Shown here in pieces: positions 34,009 to 42,551 of a DNA stretch of 64,000 bases. The position numbers were made by a program, and so were the translations under genes. This DNA is from Streptomyces sp. col6. Lineage in GTDB: Bacteria > Actinomycetota > Actinomycetes > Streptomycetales > Streptomycetaceae. The stretch's first letter is position 1. The number at the start of each line of letters is the position of its first letter. The stretch spans positions 1,218,437-1,282,436 of the forward strand of contig NZ_RDBL01000013.1 of the NCBI RefSeq assembly GCF_008042035.1, written 5' to 3'. The notes below the pieces were generated by a model. It did not search any database. It saw only the letters and a list, made by a program, of their open reading frames with translations, and had not been told where the DNA came from.

Positions 34009-34914
34009 ATGTCTGAACCGACCGGTGCCGCCCGCCGACGCGGGCCCTTCAAGGTCGGGGACCAGGTCCAGCTCACCGATCCCAAGGGACGCCACCACAC
34101 CTTCACGCTCGAAGCCGGAAAGAACTTCCACACCCACAAGGGTTCTTTCCCGCACGACGAGCTGATCGGTGCCCCCGAGGGCAGTGTGGTCCGTACCACG
34201 GGAAACGTCGCCTACCTCGCGCTGCGCCCCCTGCTCCCCGACTACGTCCTGTCCATGCCCCGCGGCGCCGCCGTGGTCTACCCGAAGGACGCGGGACAGA
34301 TCCTCGCCTTCGGCGACATCTTCCCCGGCGCGCGCGTCGTGGAAGCGGGCGTCGGCTCGGGCGCGCTCTCCACCTTCCTGCTCCGCGCCATCGGCGAGCA
34401 GGGCATGCTGCACTCGTACGAGCGCCGCGAGGACTTCGCCGAGATCGCCCAGCAGAACGTCGAGCGCTACTTCGGCAGCCCGCACCCCGCCTGGCAGCTC
34501 ACGGTCGGCGACCTCCAGGACAACCTCACGGACACCGACGTGGACCGCGTCGTGCTGGACATGCTGGCTCCCTGGGAGTGCCTGGACGCCGTCTCCAAGG
34601 CGCTCGTCCCCGGCGGCATCCTCTGCGCGTACGTCGCGACCACCACCCAGCTCTCCCGGACGGTCGAGTCCATCCGCGAGATCGGCTGCTTCGCCGAGCC
34701 GCAGCCCTGGGAGTCGATGATCCGCAACTGGCACGTCGAGGGCCTGGCCGTGCGCCCGGACCACCGGATGATCGGCCACACCGGCTTCCTCGTCACCGCC
34801 CGCCGGCTTGCCGACGGGGTCGAGGCCCCGGCCCGGCGCCGCCGCCCCTCCAAGGGCGCCTACGGCGAGGACTACGACGGACCGGGCGGCCGGAGCGGCT
34901 CCGCCCGCGACTGA
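34009..34914 (+). CDS. trmI: tRNA (adenine-58-N1) methyltransferase TrmI
   Basis: 301 residues. An N-terminal beta domain (FKVGDQVQLTDPKGRHHTF) is followed by a Rossmann methyltransferase. The SAM-binding loop is VVEAGVGSGALSTFLL, and VVLDMLAPWECLDA is the TrmI motif IV with the catalytic Asp. It methylates A58 of the tRNA T-loop. Commonly found upstream of the proteasome ATPase gene in actinobacteria, as here. The mRNA is probably leaderless. Confidence 0.93.
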   Translation: MSEPTGAARRRGPFKVGDQVQLTDPKGRHHTFTLEAGKNFHTHKGSFPHDELIGAPEGSVVRTTGNVAYLALRPLLPDYVLSMPRGAAVVYPKDAGQILAFGDIFPGARVVEAGVGSGALSTFLLRAIGEQGMLHSYERREDFAEIAQQNVERYFGSPHPAWQLTVGDLQDNLTDTDVDRVVLDMLAPWECLDAVSKALVPGGILCAYVATTTQLSRTVESIREIGCFAEPQPWESMIRNWHVEGLAVRPDHRMIGHTGFLVTARRLADGVEAPARRRRPSKGAYGEDYDGPGGRSGSARD

Positions 34915-34932
34915 TCCTCGCGGCAACGCACC

Positions 34933-34987
34933 GGCGCCGCCGCCGAGTTCCCGGACCGACCCGGGGACCCGGCGGCGGCGCCCTTCT
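34933..34987 (+). terminator. Terminator after trmI
   Basis: GGCGCCGCCGCCG (34933-34945) pairs perfectly with CGGCGGCGGCGCC (34970-34982). A second small stem sits in the loop, and CTTCTC follows. Confidence 0.75.
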
Positions 34988-35173
34988 CGTATCCGGCTCG
35001 TAGCCGGCTGGGGGAACGCTCGTACGCCGCTCGGGTCCCGGTCGCGCGCACGGGCGCCGTGATCCTTGCGCACCCCACCGTTCCGCTGCCGTGTGAGGTG
35101 TGGCACGATGCTGGCCACCCCCGCACCGCCGACGCCGACGGCCGCACCACAGGAACCACAGGAGACAGCCCGC

Positions 35174-35764
35174 GTGCAGACCTCCGCGCTCCCGGACCTG
35201 GCGCACACCGACACCAAGCCGATGCACTGGCTCGCCACCGCGGCGGCCATGGCCGCCGTCGTCGCGGGAGCCGGCCTGTTCCAGCCCGACGCCAGCGCCT
35301 CGGCCTCCACCCCCCGCACCACGGCGGCCCACCAGCAGCACGAGGACGCGGCCACCGCCCCCGACCCGGCGAAGGCAGCCTTCCCCCTGGACTGCGGAAA
35401 CGTCGGCAACACCGTCGCCAAACAGGCCCCCGGCGACCTCGACGGCGACGGCCGCCCCGAGACCGTCGCGGTGGTCCACTGCGCGGCCGGATCGGGCACC
35501 CCACCCAGCGGCGTCTACGTCCTCACACAGACGGACGGGGCCGCTCCCAGGATCGTCGCGACCCTGGTGGACCCCACCCAGCAACTGAGCATCGGTGACT
35601 TCGCGGTCCGTGACGGAGTCATCTCCGCCACGCTCCTCGGCTACTCCTCGTCCTCGGTGCCCTCCTGCTGCCCCGACCAGCAGGAGAAGGTCACCTGGCA
35701 GTGGCAGAACGGCGCCTTCGTCCGCAGTGGCCGGACGGACGGGCCCGCCTCCACGGGGGCCTGA
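35174..35764 (+). CDS. Hypothetical exported protein
   Basis: 196 residues from GTG 35174, chosen because CAGGAGAC lies nine bases upstream; ATG 35108 in the same frame lacks such a site. One hydrophobic segment (WLATAAAMAAVVAGAGLF, about residues 16-33) acts as signal anchor or signal peptide. The outside part has four cysteines (LDCGNVGN, VHCAAG, SCCPDQ) and a Ca-loop-like DLDGDGRPE resembling FG-GAP/VCBS repeats. Function unknown; a conserved neighbour of the ferredoxin gene, with which it is convergent. Confidence 0.65.
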   Translation: MQTSALPDLAHTDTKPMHWLATAAAMAAVVAGAGLFQPDASASASTPRTTAAHQQHEDAATAPDPAKAAFPLDCGNVGNTVAKQAPGDLDGDGRPETVAVVHCAAGSGTPPSGVYVLTQTDGAAPRIVATLVDPTQQLSIGDFAVRDGVISATLLGYSSSSVPSCCPDQQEKVTWQWQNGAFVRSGRTDGPASTGA

Positions 35765-35789
35765 GCGCCGCCCGGCACCACCGGAGCGG

Positions 35790-36101
35790 TCAGGCCGCCT
35801 CGGGGCCGTAGACCTCGACCCTGTCCGAAACCCGACGTACGTGAATGCAGTCGCCGGGGCACTCCTTGGCCGAGTCGACGACGTCCTGGAGCAGCGGCAG
35901 CGGCACCGGTGTGGTCGCCCCCTTGTCCTGCAGCAGCTCGTCCTCTTCGCTCTTCACATACGCCAGGCCGTCGATGTCCAGCTCGAACACCTCCGGCGCG
36001 TACTGCACACAGATGCCGTCGCCCGTGCAGAGGTCCTGGTCGATCCAGACCTCAAGGTCCTGCGCCTCGCCATCGGTGGGAGCGTCCTGCCGCGCGGTCA
36101 T
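35790..36101 (-). CDS. Small 3Fe-4S-type ferredoxin
   Basis: 103 residues from ATG 36101. The cluster cysteines are in DLCTGDGICVQYAPEVF (C-x5-C) and AKECPGDCIHV (C-P), the pattern of single-cluster actinobacterial ferredoxins that pass electrons to P450s or other oxidases. An extra Cys (CPGDC) is present. It is divergent from arc with a 242-bp gap. No redox partner lies next to it. The frame is open upstream to 36290, but homology begins at MTARQDAPT. Confidence 0.87.
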   Translation of the reverse strand: MTARQDAPTDGEAQDLEVWIDQDLCTGDGICVQYAPEVFELDIDGLAYVKSEEDELLQDKGATTPVPLPLLQDVVDSAKECPGDCIHVRRVSDRVEVYGPEAA

Positions 36102-36299
36102 GTCGCCTGCCGTTTCCTGCGTATCCGGACCGGGAAAGAGCCAGCCCTGACGGGTGTTGAACGCTTCGACGATACAACCGGCCGCTTTCCGATGTTGAAC
36201 GGTGGGTATCCCTCCGGGTACGGGGAGAGCGCAAGGGTGAAGATCGGACACACCCCACAGTCTTTGTGATCTAGGGGTTTCAATCACCACCCACGCAGG

Positions 36300-36305
36300 T
36301 AGGGT
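36300..36305 (+). promoter_or_regulatory. Possible -10 element of arc
   Basis: TAGGGT, with GTTTCA (36277-36282) 17 bp upstream as a weak -35. The wider string GGTAGGGTC also precedes pup (around 39947-39955) and occurs once between pup and prcB (40654-40662). Confidence 0.4.
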
Positions 36306-36343
36306 CAGGAAGCGTCCAGCTCCCCTTGGAGGAGGTGAGGACC

Positions 36344-38110
36344 GTGGCAGCCCACGACGACGACATCAACCGCGGCATCCGGCCCGCGCGGGGGTCCGAC
36401 GACCCAGCCGGCCAGGTCGCCTATCTCGAGCAGGAAATCGCCGTCCTGCGACGTAAGCTCGCCGACTCTCCGCGTCATACGAGGATTCTCGAAGAGCGGA
36501 TCGTCGAGTTGCAGACCAACCTCGCAGGCGTGTCCGCCCAGAACGAGCGGCTCGCCGGAACACTGCGTGAGGCCCGCGACCAGATCGTGGCCCTCAAGGA
36601 GGAGGTCGACCGGCTCGCACAGCCGCCGGCCGGCTTCGGAGTGTTCCTGCAGGCCAACGAGGACGGCACCTGCGACATCTTCACCGGGGGCCGCAAGCTC
36701 CGGGTGAACGTCAGCCCCAGCGTCGAACTCGAGGACCTCCGGCGCGGCCAGGAGGTCATGCTCAACGAAGCGCTCAACGTGGTCGACGCCATGGAATTCG
36801 AGCGTGCCGGGGACATCGTCACCCTCAAGGAGATCCTTGAGGACGGCGAACGCGCCCTGGTCATCGGGCACACCGACGAGGAAAGGGTGGTGAGGCTCGC
36901 CGAGCCGCTGCTGGACACCACCATCCGCCCCGGCGACGCCCTGCTGCTCGAACCCAGGTCCGGCTACGTCTACGAAGTCGTGCCCAAGAGCGAGGTCGAG
37001 GAACTCGTCCTCGAAGAAGTACCGGACATCGACTACGACAAGATCGGCGGCCTGGGCGACCAGATCGAGCTGATCCGCGACGCGGTCGAGCTTCCCTATC
37101 TCCACCCCGACCTCTTCAAGGAGCACGAGCTCCGCCCGCCGAAGGGCATCCTGCTCTACGGTCCGCCCGGCTGCGGCAAGACGCTCATCGCCAAGGCCGT
37201 CGCCAACTCCCTCGCCAAGAAGGTCGCCGAGGTCACCGGACAGCCCGCCGGAAAGAGCTACTTCCTCAATATCAAGGGCCCCGAACTCCTCAACAAGTAC
37301 GTCGGCGAGACCGAGCGCCACATCCGCCTGGTCTTCCAGCGTGCCCGCGAGAAGGCGAGCGAGGGCACCCCCGTCATCGTCTTCTTCGACGAGATGGAGT
37401 CGCTCTTCCGCACCCGTGGATCGGGCGTCAGCTCGGACGTGGAGAACACCATCGTCCCCCAGCTGCTCGCCGAGATCGACGGTGTCGAGGGTCTGGAGAA
37501 CGTCATCGTCATCGGCGCCTCCAACCGCGAGGACATGATCGACCCGGCCATCCTGCGCCCCGGCCGGCTCGACGTGAAGATCAAGATCGAGCGCCCCGAC
37601 GCGGAGGCCGCGAAGGACATCTTCGCGAAGTACCTCACGCCTTCGCTGCCGCTGCACGCGGACGACCTGGCCGAGCACACCGGCTCGAAGGAAGCCGCCG
37701 CGCACGCCATGATCCAGTCGGTCGTCGAGCGGATGTACACCGAGTCCGAGGAGAACCGCTTCCTCGAGGTCACGTACGCCAACGGCGACAAGGAGGTCCT
37801 GTACTTCAAGGACTTCAACTCCGGCGCGATGATCCAGAACATCGTCGACCGGGCCAAGAAGATGGCCATCAAGGCCTTCCTCGACCACGGCCAGAAGGGC
37901 CTTCGCGTCTCCCACCTCCTCCAGGCCTGCGTGGACGAGTTCAAGGAGAACGAGGACCTTCCGAACACCACCAACCCGGACGACTGGGCCCGTATCTCCG
38001 GCAAGAAGGGCGAGCGGATCGTCTTCATCCGCACGCTCGTCACCGGAAAGCAGGGCGCGGACACCGGCCGTTCCATCGACACGGTCGCCAACACCGGGCA
38101 GTACCTGTAG
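36344..38110 (+). CDS. arc: Proteasome-activating AAA ATPase (ARC/Mpa)
   Basis: 588 residues. GTG 36344 is preceded by GGAGGAGG with ideal spacing. Order: N-terminal coiled coil (about 25-90) that recruits Pup, OB-fold interdomain (GFGVFLQANEDGTCDIF onward), then AAA module with Walker A GPPGCGKT (273-280) and Walker B FFDEMES (D349/E350). The C-terminus is GQYL, the proteasome-docking tail. It unfolds pupylated proteins and threads them into PrcBA. A perfect terminator follows. Confidence 0.96.
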   Translation: MAAHDDDINRGIRPARGSDDPAGQVAYLEQEIAVLRRKLADSPRHTRILEERIVELQTNLAGVSAQNERLAGTLREARDQIVALKEEVDRLAQPPAGFGVFLQANEDGTCDIFTGGRKLRVNVSPSVELEDLRRGQEVMLNEALNVVDAMEFERAGDIVTLKEILEDGERALVIGHTDEERVVRLAEPLLDTTIRPGDALLLEPRSGYVYEVVPKSEVEELVLEEVPDIDYDKIGGLGDQIELIRDAVELPYLHPDLFKEHELRPPKGILLYGPPGCGKTLIAKAVANSLAKKVAEVTGQPAGKSYFLNIKGPELLNKYVGETERHIRLVFQRAREKASEGTPVIVFFDEMESLFRTRGSGVSSDVENTIVPQLLAEIDGVEGLENVIVIGASNREDMIDPAILRPGRLDVKIKIERPDAEAAKDIFAKYLTPSLPLHADDLAEHTGSKEAAAHAMIQSVVERMYTESEENRFLEVTYANGDKEVLYFKDFNSGAMIQNIVDRAKKMAIKAFLDHGQKGLRVSHLLQACVDEFKENEDLPNTTNPDDWARISGKKGERIVFIRTLVTGKQGADTGRSIDTVANTGQYL

Positions 38111-38118
38111 GACGCGGA

Positions 38119-38160
38119 CCGGCTGCGGATGCCCGCCGGGCATCCGCAGCCGGTTGCTTT
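38119..38160 (+). terminator. Strong intrinsic terminator of arc
   Basis: A perfect 16-bp stem: CCGGCTGCGGATGCCC (38119-38134) with GGGCATCCGCAGCCGG (38138-38153), 3-base loop, then TTGCTTT. It makes arc a separate transcript from dop-pup. Confidence 0.88.
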
Positions 38161-38348
38161 CCGGACAGCCGCGGCGACACCGCGGCAATGACGACGCAAT
38201 TGATCTCCCCACCGGCACGGAGGCGTTCTAGGCTCTGGCCTACCGCCCGTTCACGCAGCGCGGGACGGGCAGACCGCGCACGCACCGAACAAGCAGCGGT
38301 ACTTGAGCGCCGCCCCGGAAGGGAGCGCCGCCGGGCAAGGAGGGCCGC

Positions 38349-39860
38349 ATGACCGTACGGCGAGTAATGGGCATCGAGACGGAGTACGGGATCTCCGTCC
38401 CCGGACACCCCAACGCCAATGCCATGCTCACCTCGTCCCAGATCGTCAACGCCTACGCGGCGGCGATGCACCGGGCGCGCCGCGCCCGCTGGGACTTCGA
38501 GGAGGAGAACCCGCTGCGGGACGCGCGAGGCTTCGACCTCGCCCGCGAGACCGCCGACTCCAGCCAGCTCACGGACGAGGACATCGGCCTCGCCAATGTC
38601 ATCCTCACCAACGGGGCCCGGCTCTACGTCGACCACGCGCACCCCGAGTACAGCTCCCCGGAGATCACCAACCCCAGGGACGCGGTCCTGTGGGACAAGG
38701 CCGGCGAACGCATCATGGCCGAGGCGGCCGAGCGCGCGGCGCAGCTCCCGGGCGCCCAGCCGATCCACCTCTACAAGAACAACACCGACAACAAGGGCGC
38801 CTCCTACGGGACGCACGAGAACTACCTGATGAAGCGGGAGACCCCGTTCTCGGACATCGTGCGGCACCTGACGCCGTTCTTCGTCTCGCGGCAGGTGGTC
38901 ACCGGTGCCGGACGGGTCGGCATCGGCCAGGACGGCCAGGAACACGGTTTCCAGCTCAGCCAGCGCGCCGACTACTTCGAGGTCGAGGTCGGCCTGGAGA
39001 CCACGCTCAAGCGCCCCATCATCAACACCCGCGACGAGCCCCACTCGGACGCCGAGAAATACCGCCGGCTCCATGTGATCATCGGCGACGCGAACCTCTC
39101 CGAGATCTCGACGTACCTGAAGCTGGGCACCACCTCGCTCGTCCTGTCCATGATCGAGGACGGCTTCATCAACGTCGACCTGGCCGTCGACCAGCCGGTG
39201 CGCACGCTGCACCAGGTCTCCCACGACCCCGGACTCCAGCAGCTGATCACGCTGCGCAGCGGCCGGACACTCACCGCGGTGCAGCTCCAGATGGAGTACT
39301 TCGAGCTGGGCCGCAAGTACGTCGAGGAGCGGTACGGGGCGGACGCCGACGAACAGACCAAGGACGTCCTCAGCCGGTGGGAGGACACCCTGAACCGGCT
39401 GGAGAACGATCCGATGAGCCTGGCCGGTGAGCTGGACTGGGTGGCGAAGCGGCAGCTCATGGAGGGCTACCGGCGCCGGGACGGCCTGGACTGGGACGCG
39501 GCCCGGCTGCACCTGGTGGACCTGCAGTACTCGGACGTGCGGCCCGACAAGGGCCTGTACAACCGCCTGGTGGCCCGGGGCCGGATGAAACGCCTCCTCG
39601 ACGAGCAGGAGGTCGCGCGGGCCCGTACGGCGCCGCCGGAGGACACCAGGGCGTACTTCCGCGGCCGCTGCCTCGAACAGTACGCGGACGACGTCGCCGC
39701 GGCCTCCTGGGACTCGGTCATCTTCGACCTGCCGGGCCAGGACTCGCTGCAGCGGGTGCCCACCATGGAGCCGCTGCGGGGCACCCGGGAGCACGTGAAA
39801 TCGCTCCTGGACCGCTGCCGCACGGCGCAGGAGCTGGTCGAGGTCCTCTCGGGCCGCTGA
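38349..39860 (+). CDS. dop: Pup deamidase/depupylase Dop
   Basis: 503 residues. The start MTVRRVMGIETEYGISVPGH carries the metal-binding Glu strand of the glutamine-synthetase-like fold. RGFDLARETADSSQLTDED is the Dop loop that separates it from PafA. LYKNNTDNKGASYGTHENYL and INTRDEPHSDAEKYRRLHVI are the shared ligase/amidase blocks. It removes Pup from substrates, and would deamidate Pup if it ended in Gln. AAGGAGG precedes ATG 38349. It lies 130 bp upstream of pup. Confidence 0.95.
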   Translation: MTVRRVMGIETEYGISVPGHPNANAMLTSSQIVNAYAAAMHRARRARWDFEEENPLRDARGFDLARETADSSQLTDEDIGLANVILTNGARLYVDHAHPEYSSPEITNPRDAVLWDKAGERIMAEAAERAAQLPGAQPIHLYKNNTDNKGASYGTHENYLMKRETPFSDIVRHLTPFFVSRQVVTGAGRVGIGQDGQEHGFQLSQRADYFEVEVGLETTLKRPIINTRDEPHSDAEKYRRLHVIIGDANLSEISTYLKLGTTSLVLSMIEDGFINVDLAVDQPVRTLHQVSHDPGLQQLITLRSGRTLTAVQLQMEYFELGRKYVEERYGADADEQTKDVLSRWEDTLNRLENDPMSLAGELDWVAKRQLMEGYRRRDGLDWDAARLHLVDLQYSDVRPDKGLYNRLVARGRMKRLLDEQEVARARTAPPEDTRAYFRGRCLEQYADDVAAASWDSVIFDLPGQDSLQRVPTMEPLRGTREHVKSLLDRCRTAQELVEVLSGR

Positions 39861-39990
39861 AGGCGGCTGAAAGGGCTCCCGGCTGGGAATCATTCCGATG
39901 ACCTCCGGACGTTGAGACAAGTACCGGGCCAATGTCGGACCCCATGGGTAGGGTCTGATCAAGTGCTTCGAACCGAGCGGGGTGAGCTAG

Positions 39991-40209
39991 ATGGCGACCA
40001 AGGACACCGGCGGCGGACAGCAGAAGGCGACGCGTTCCACCGAGGAGGTCGAGGAGCAGGCGCAGGACGCGCAGGCATCCGACGACCTCAAGGAGCGCCA
40101 GGAGAAGCTCAGCGACGACGTGGACGACGTCCTCGACGAGATCGACGACGTGCTCGAGTCCAACGCCGAGGATTTCGTGAGGTCGTTTGTTCAGAAAGGC
40201 GGGGAATAG
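39991..40209 (+). CDS. pup: Prokaryotic ubiquitin-like protein Pup
   Basis: 72 residues, intrinsically disordered and acidic, with the C-terminal helix LDEIDDVLESNAEDFVRSFV that binds Arc, ending QKGGE. The terminal residue is Glu, so the protein can be ligated by PafA without prior deamidation. The ribosome-binding site is weak (GGGGTGA). Seven bases after its stop begins the endonuclease-like gene containing a perfect hairpin. Confidence 0.96.
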   Translation: MATKDTGGGQQKATRSTEEVEEQAQDAQASDDLKERQEKLSDDVDDVLDEIDDVLESNAEDFVRSFVQKGGE

Positions 40210-40215
40210 GACTTA

Positions 40216-40809
40216 ATGTCCGATATTCCTGCGAGGAAAGAATGCTCCCGCTGGCGAAGGACTCTGCCGACAGAGTCCTTCGCCAGTAACAGGGCGATGC
40301 GGGATGGCCTCCAGGCGTACTGCCGGGAGTGCTCGGCCGAGTACTACCGGCAGCGCCAGGAGGCCAGGGGCAAGTCCGTTCGTGTCAAGGTGCCGGTCCC
40401 CCGAGGGCACAAGCGCTGCCCGCAGTGCGGTGAGGTGAAGCCGCACGACCAGTGGGAACGGAACAGGTCGTCCTCCGATGGCTGGGCGAGCTACTGTCGT
40501 CCGTGCCGCGCGGAGCGCAATCGGGCCGCCTACTTTCAGCGCAAGTACGGTCTGAGTCCGGCTGAGGTTGATGAACTGATCGCCGCTCAGCAGGGCGTGT
40601 GCTGCATCTGTTTAACCGCTCCGGCGGAGCATGTGGATCACTGTCATCAGACGGGTAGGGTCCGGGGCGTACTGTGCTTCAGCTGCAACGCAGCCCTGGG
40701 GCAGCTCAAGGACCGGCCGGATGCCATAAGGCGTGCAGCCGCATACGTGGAGGGAAACGCGTGGAAGCCAACACTCGTAGCACCGGGCGTCTACCAGCTG
40801 CCTTCCTGA
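40216..40809 (+). CDS. Endonuclease VII-like HNH protein between pup and prcB
   Basis: 197 residues. Two tandem treble-clef-like units (about 5-50 and 60-110) precede an endonuclease-VII/HNH domain: VCCICLTAPAEHVDHCHQTGRVRGVLCFSCNAALG. The second unit has an intact CPQC...CRPC set; the first has CSRW...CREC, with one cysteine lost. Third-position GC is lower than in neighbours. The 3' end overlaps the prcB start by 49 bases. A similar gene occupies this place in S. coelicolor as I recall. Its role, and whether it is active, are unknown. Confidence 0.78.
   Translation: MSDIPARKECSRWRRTLPTESFASNRAMRDGLQAYCRECSAEYYRQRQEARGKSVRVKVPVPRGHKRCPQCGEVKPHDQWERNRSSSDGWASYCRPCRAERNRAAYFQRKYGLSPAEVDELIAAQQGVCCICLTAPAEHVDHCHQTGRVRGVLCFSCNAALGQLKDRPDAIRRAAAYVEGNAWKPTLVAPGVYQLPS
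40251..40286 (+). promoter_or_regulatory. Perfect 16-bp hairpin just downstream of pup
   Basis: CTGGCGAAGGACTCTG (40251-40266) pairs without mismatch with CAGAGTCCTTCGCCAG (40271-40286) around CCGA. It lies 42 bases after the pup stop and inside codons 12-24 of the endonuclease-like gene. No T-tract follows. It could be an attenuator or mRNA-stability element separating pup from prcBA. Confidence 0.6.
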
Positions 40810-41609
40810 CGCCGGGATCGTCCTCCTTCATGGACTTCCTGTCCGACCAGGCGCCCGGGATGCTGCCGGGCAACCGGCAGATGCCGCCCATGAAGGGGGC
40901 CATCGAGGCCCCCCACGGCACGACGATCGTGGCGGCGACCTTCCCCGGCGGTGTCGTCCTGGCCGGTGACCGGCGGGCGACCATGGGCAACATGATCGCG
41001 CAGCGCGACATCGAGAAGGTCTTCCCGGCCGACGAGTACTCGGCGGTGGGCATCGCCGGGACGGCGGGTCTCGCCGTGGAGATGGTCAAGCTCTTCCAGC
41101 TGGAGCTGGAGCACTTCGAGAAGGTGGAGGGCGCCCAGCTCTCCCTGGAGGGCAAGGCGAACCGGCTCTCCACGATGATCCGGAGCAACCTGGCGATGGC
41201 CATGCAGGGCCTCGCCGTCGTCCCGCTCTTCGCCGGCTACGACGTCGACCGCGAGCGCGGACGCATCTTCAGCTACGACGTCACCGGCGGGCGTTCCGAG
41301 GAGCACGTCGGCTACGCGTCCACCGGTTCCGGCTCGATCTTCGCCCGGGGCTCGATGAAGAAGCTCTACCGCGAGGACCTGACGGAGGCGGAGACGCTCA
41401 CGCTGGTCGTGCAGGCGCTGTACGACGCGGCGGACGACGACTCGGCGACGGGCGGCCCGGACGTGGGCCGCCGTATCTATCCGATCGTCACCGTCATCAC
41501 GGACGAGGGCTTCCGGAAGCTGACCGACGCGGAATCCTCCGAGATCGCCCGCTCGATTCTGGAACGCCGCCTGGAACAGCCCGACGGCCCGCGCGCCGCG
41601 CTGCTCTGA
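40761..41609 (+). CDS. prcB: 20S proteasome beta subunit (catalytic)
   Basis: 282 residues from GTG 40761 with GGAGGG nine to ten bases upstream, inside the preceding gene. A 53-residue propeptide ends ...PHG, and the mature chain begins TTIVAATFPGG with Thr54 as the nucleophile. GDRRATMGNMIAQRDIEKVF supplies the Asp and Lys (K33-type) of the active site; STGSGSIFARG is the late family block. Forms the inner rings of the PrcBA core. Confidence 0.96.
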   Translation: MEANTRSTGRLPAAFLTPGSSSFMDFLSDQAPGMLPGNRQMPPMKGAIEAPHGTTIVAATFPGGVVLAGDRRATMGNMIAQRDIEKVFPADEYSAVGIAGTAGLAVEMVKLFQLELEHFEKVEGAQLSLEGKANRLSTMIRSNLAMAMQGLAVVPLFAGYDVDRERGRIFSYDVTGGRSEEHVGYASTGSGSIFARGSMKKLYREDLTEAETLTLVVQALYDAADDDSATGGPDVGRRIYPIVTVITDEGFRKLTDAESSEIARSILERRLEQPDGPRAALL

Positions 41610-41671
41610 GCCCGCGTCCGTATCCAGCTTCTTCGATGCTCCCGCCACTGACAGAAAGGGACGGATAGCCG

Positions 41672-42499
41672 GTGTCGACGCCGTTCTATGTCTCACCTCA
41701 GCAGGCCATGGCCGACCGGGCGGAATACGCCCGGAAGGGCATCGCCCGTGGTCGCAGCCTGGTTGTGCTGCAGTACGCCGACGGAATTGTGTTCGTCGGC
41801 GAGAACCCGTCCCGTGCGCTGCACAAGTTCAGCGAGATCTACGACCGGATCGGTTTCGCCGCCGCCGGCAAGTACAACGAGTACGAGAACCTTCGCATCG
41901 GCGGTGTGCGCTATGCGGATCTGCGCGGATACACCTATGACCGCGACGATGTGACGGCCCGTGGACTGGCGAACGTCTACGCGCAGACGCTCGGCACCAT
42001 TTTCTCCAGTGCGGCCGAGAAGCCGTACGAGGTGGAACTCGTGGTCGCCGAGGTGGGCACCGAGCCCGAGGGCGACCAGATCTACCGGCTGCCGCACGAC
42101 GGCTCGATCGTGGACGAGCACGGCTCGGTCGCGGTCGGCGGCAACGCGGAGCAGATCAGCACCTTCCTCGACCAGCGCCACCGCGACGGGATGTCGCTCG
42201 CCGAGGCGCTGAAGCTGGCGGTGCAGGCACTGTCCCGCGAGGCCAACGGCAACGAGCGGGAGATCCCCGCGGACCGCCTGGAAGTGGCGGTCCTGGACCG
42301 TACGCGGCCCCAGCAGCGCAAGTTCAAGCGGATCGTCGGCAGGCAGCTGGCCCGGCTCCTGGAGGCGGAGGCAGCGGCCTCCACGCCGACCGACGCCCCG
42401 TCCGACGCCGAGGACGGCGAGTCCTCGGAGACCCCCACGGCCACCACGGACCGGAAGGGCACGACCGACACGACGGACTCCGGCGGGGACGTGGAGTAG
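41672..42499 (+). CDS. prcA: 20S proteasome alpha subunit
   Basis: 275 residues from GTG 41672. The N-terminal gate helix region PFYVSPQQAMADRAEYARKG, the signature GRSLVVLQYADGIVFVGENP, and GRQLARLLEAEAA at the end of the fold are all present. A Thr/Ser/Asp-rich tail of about 40 residues extends beyond the fold and is probably disordered. Forms the outer rings that Arc docks on. 62 bp after prcB; the last gene of this transcript. Confidence 0.95.
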   Translation: MSTPFYVSPQQAMADRAEYARKGIARGRSLVVLQYADGIVFVGENPSRALHKFSEIYDRIGFAAAGKYNEYENLRIGGVRYADLRGYTYDRDDVTARGLANVYAQTLGTIFSSAAEKPYEVELVVAEVGTEPEGDQIYRLPHDGSIVDEHGSVAVGGNAEQISTFLDQRHRDGMSLAEALKLAVQALSREANGNEREIPADRLEVAVLDRTRPQQRKFKRIVGRQLARLLEAEAAASTPTDAPSDAEDGESSETPTATTDRKGTTDTTDSGGDVE

Positions 42500-42516
42500 C
42501 ACTCCCCGATATGCCG

Positions 42517-42548
42517 AGCCCCGGCCCGCTGTTCAGGCGGCCGGGGCT
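42517..42548. terminator. Bidirectional terminator between prcA and the LacI gene
   Basis: AGCCCCGGCC (42517-42526) pairs perfectly with GGCCGGGGCT (42539-42548) over a 12-base loop, between convergent genes. Confidence 0.7.
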
Positions 42549-42551
42549 TCG

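Noticed and set aside
36102..36290. N-terminal extension of the ferredoxin
   Set aside because: The upstream open frame has a mixed composition and covers the divergent promoter region; ferredoxin homology starts at 36101.
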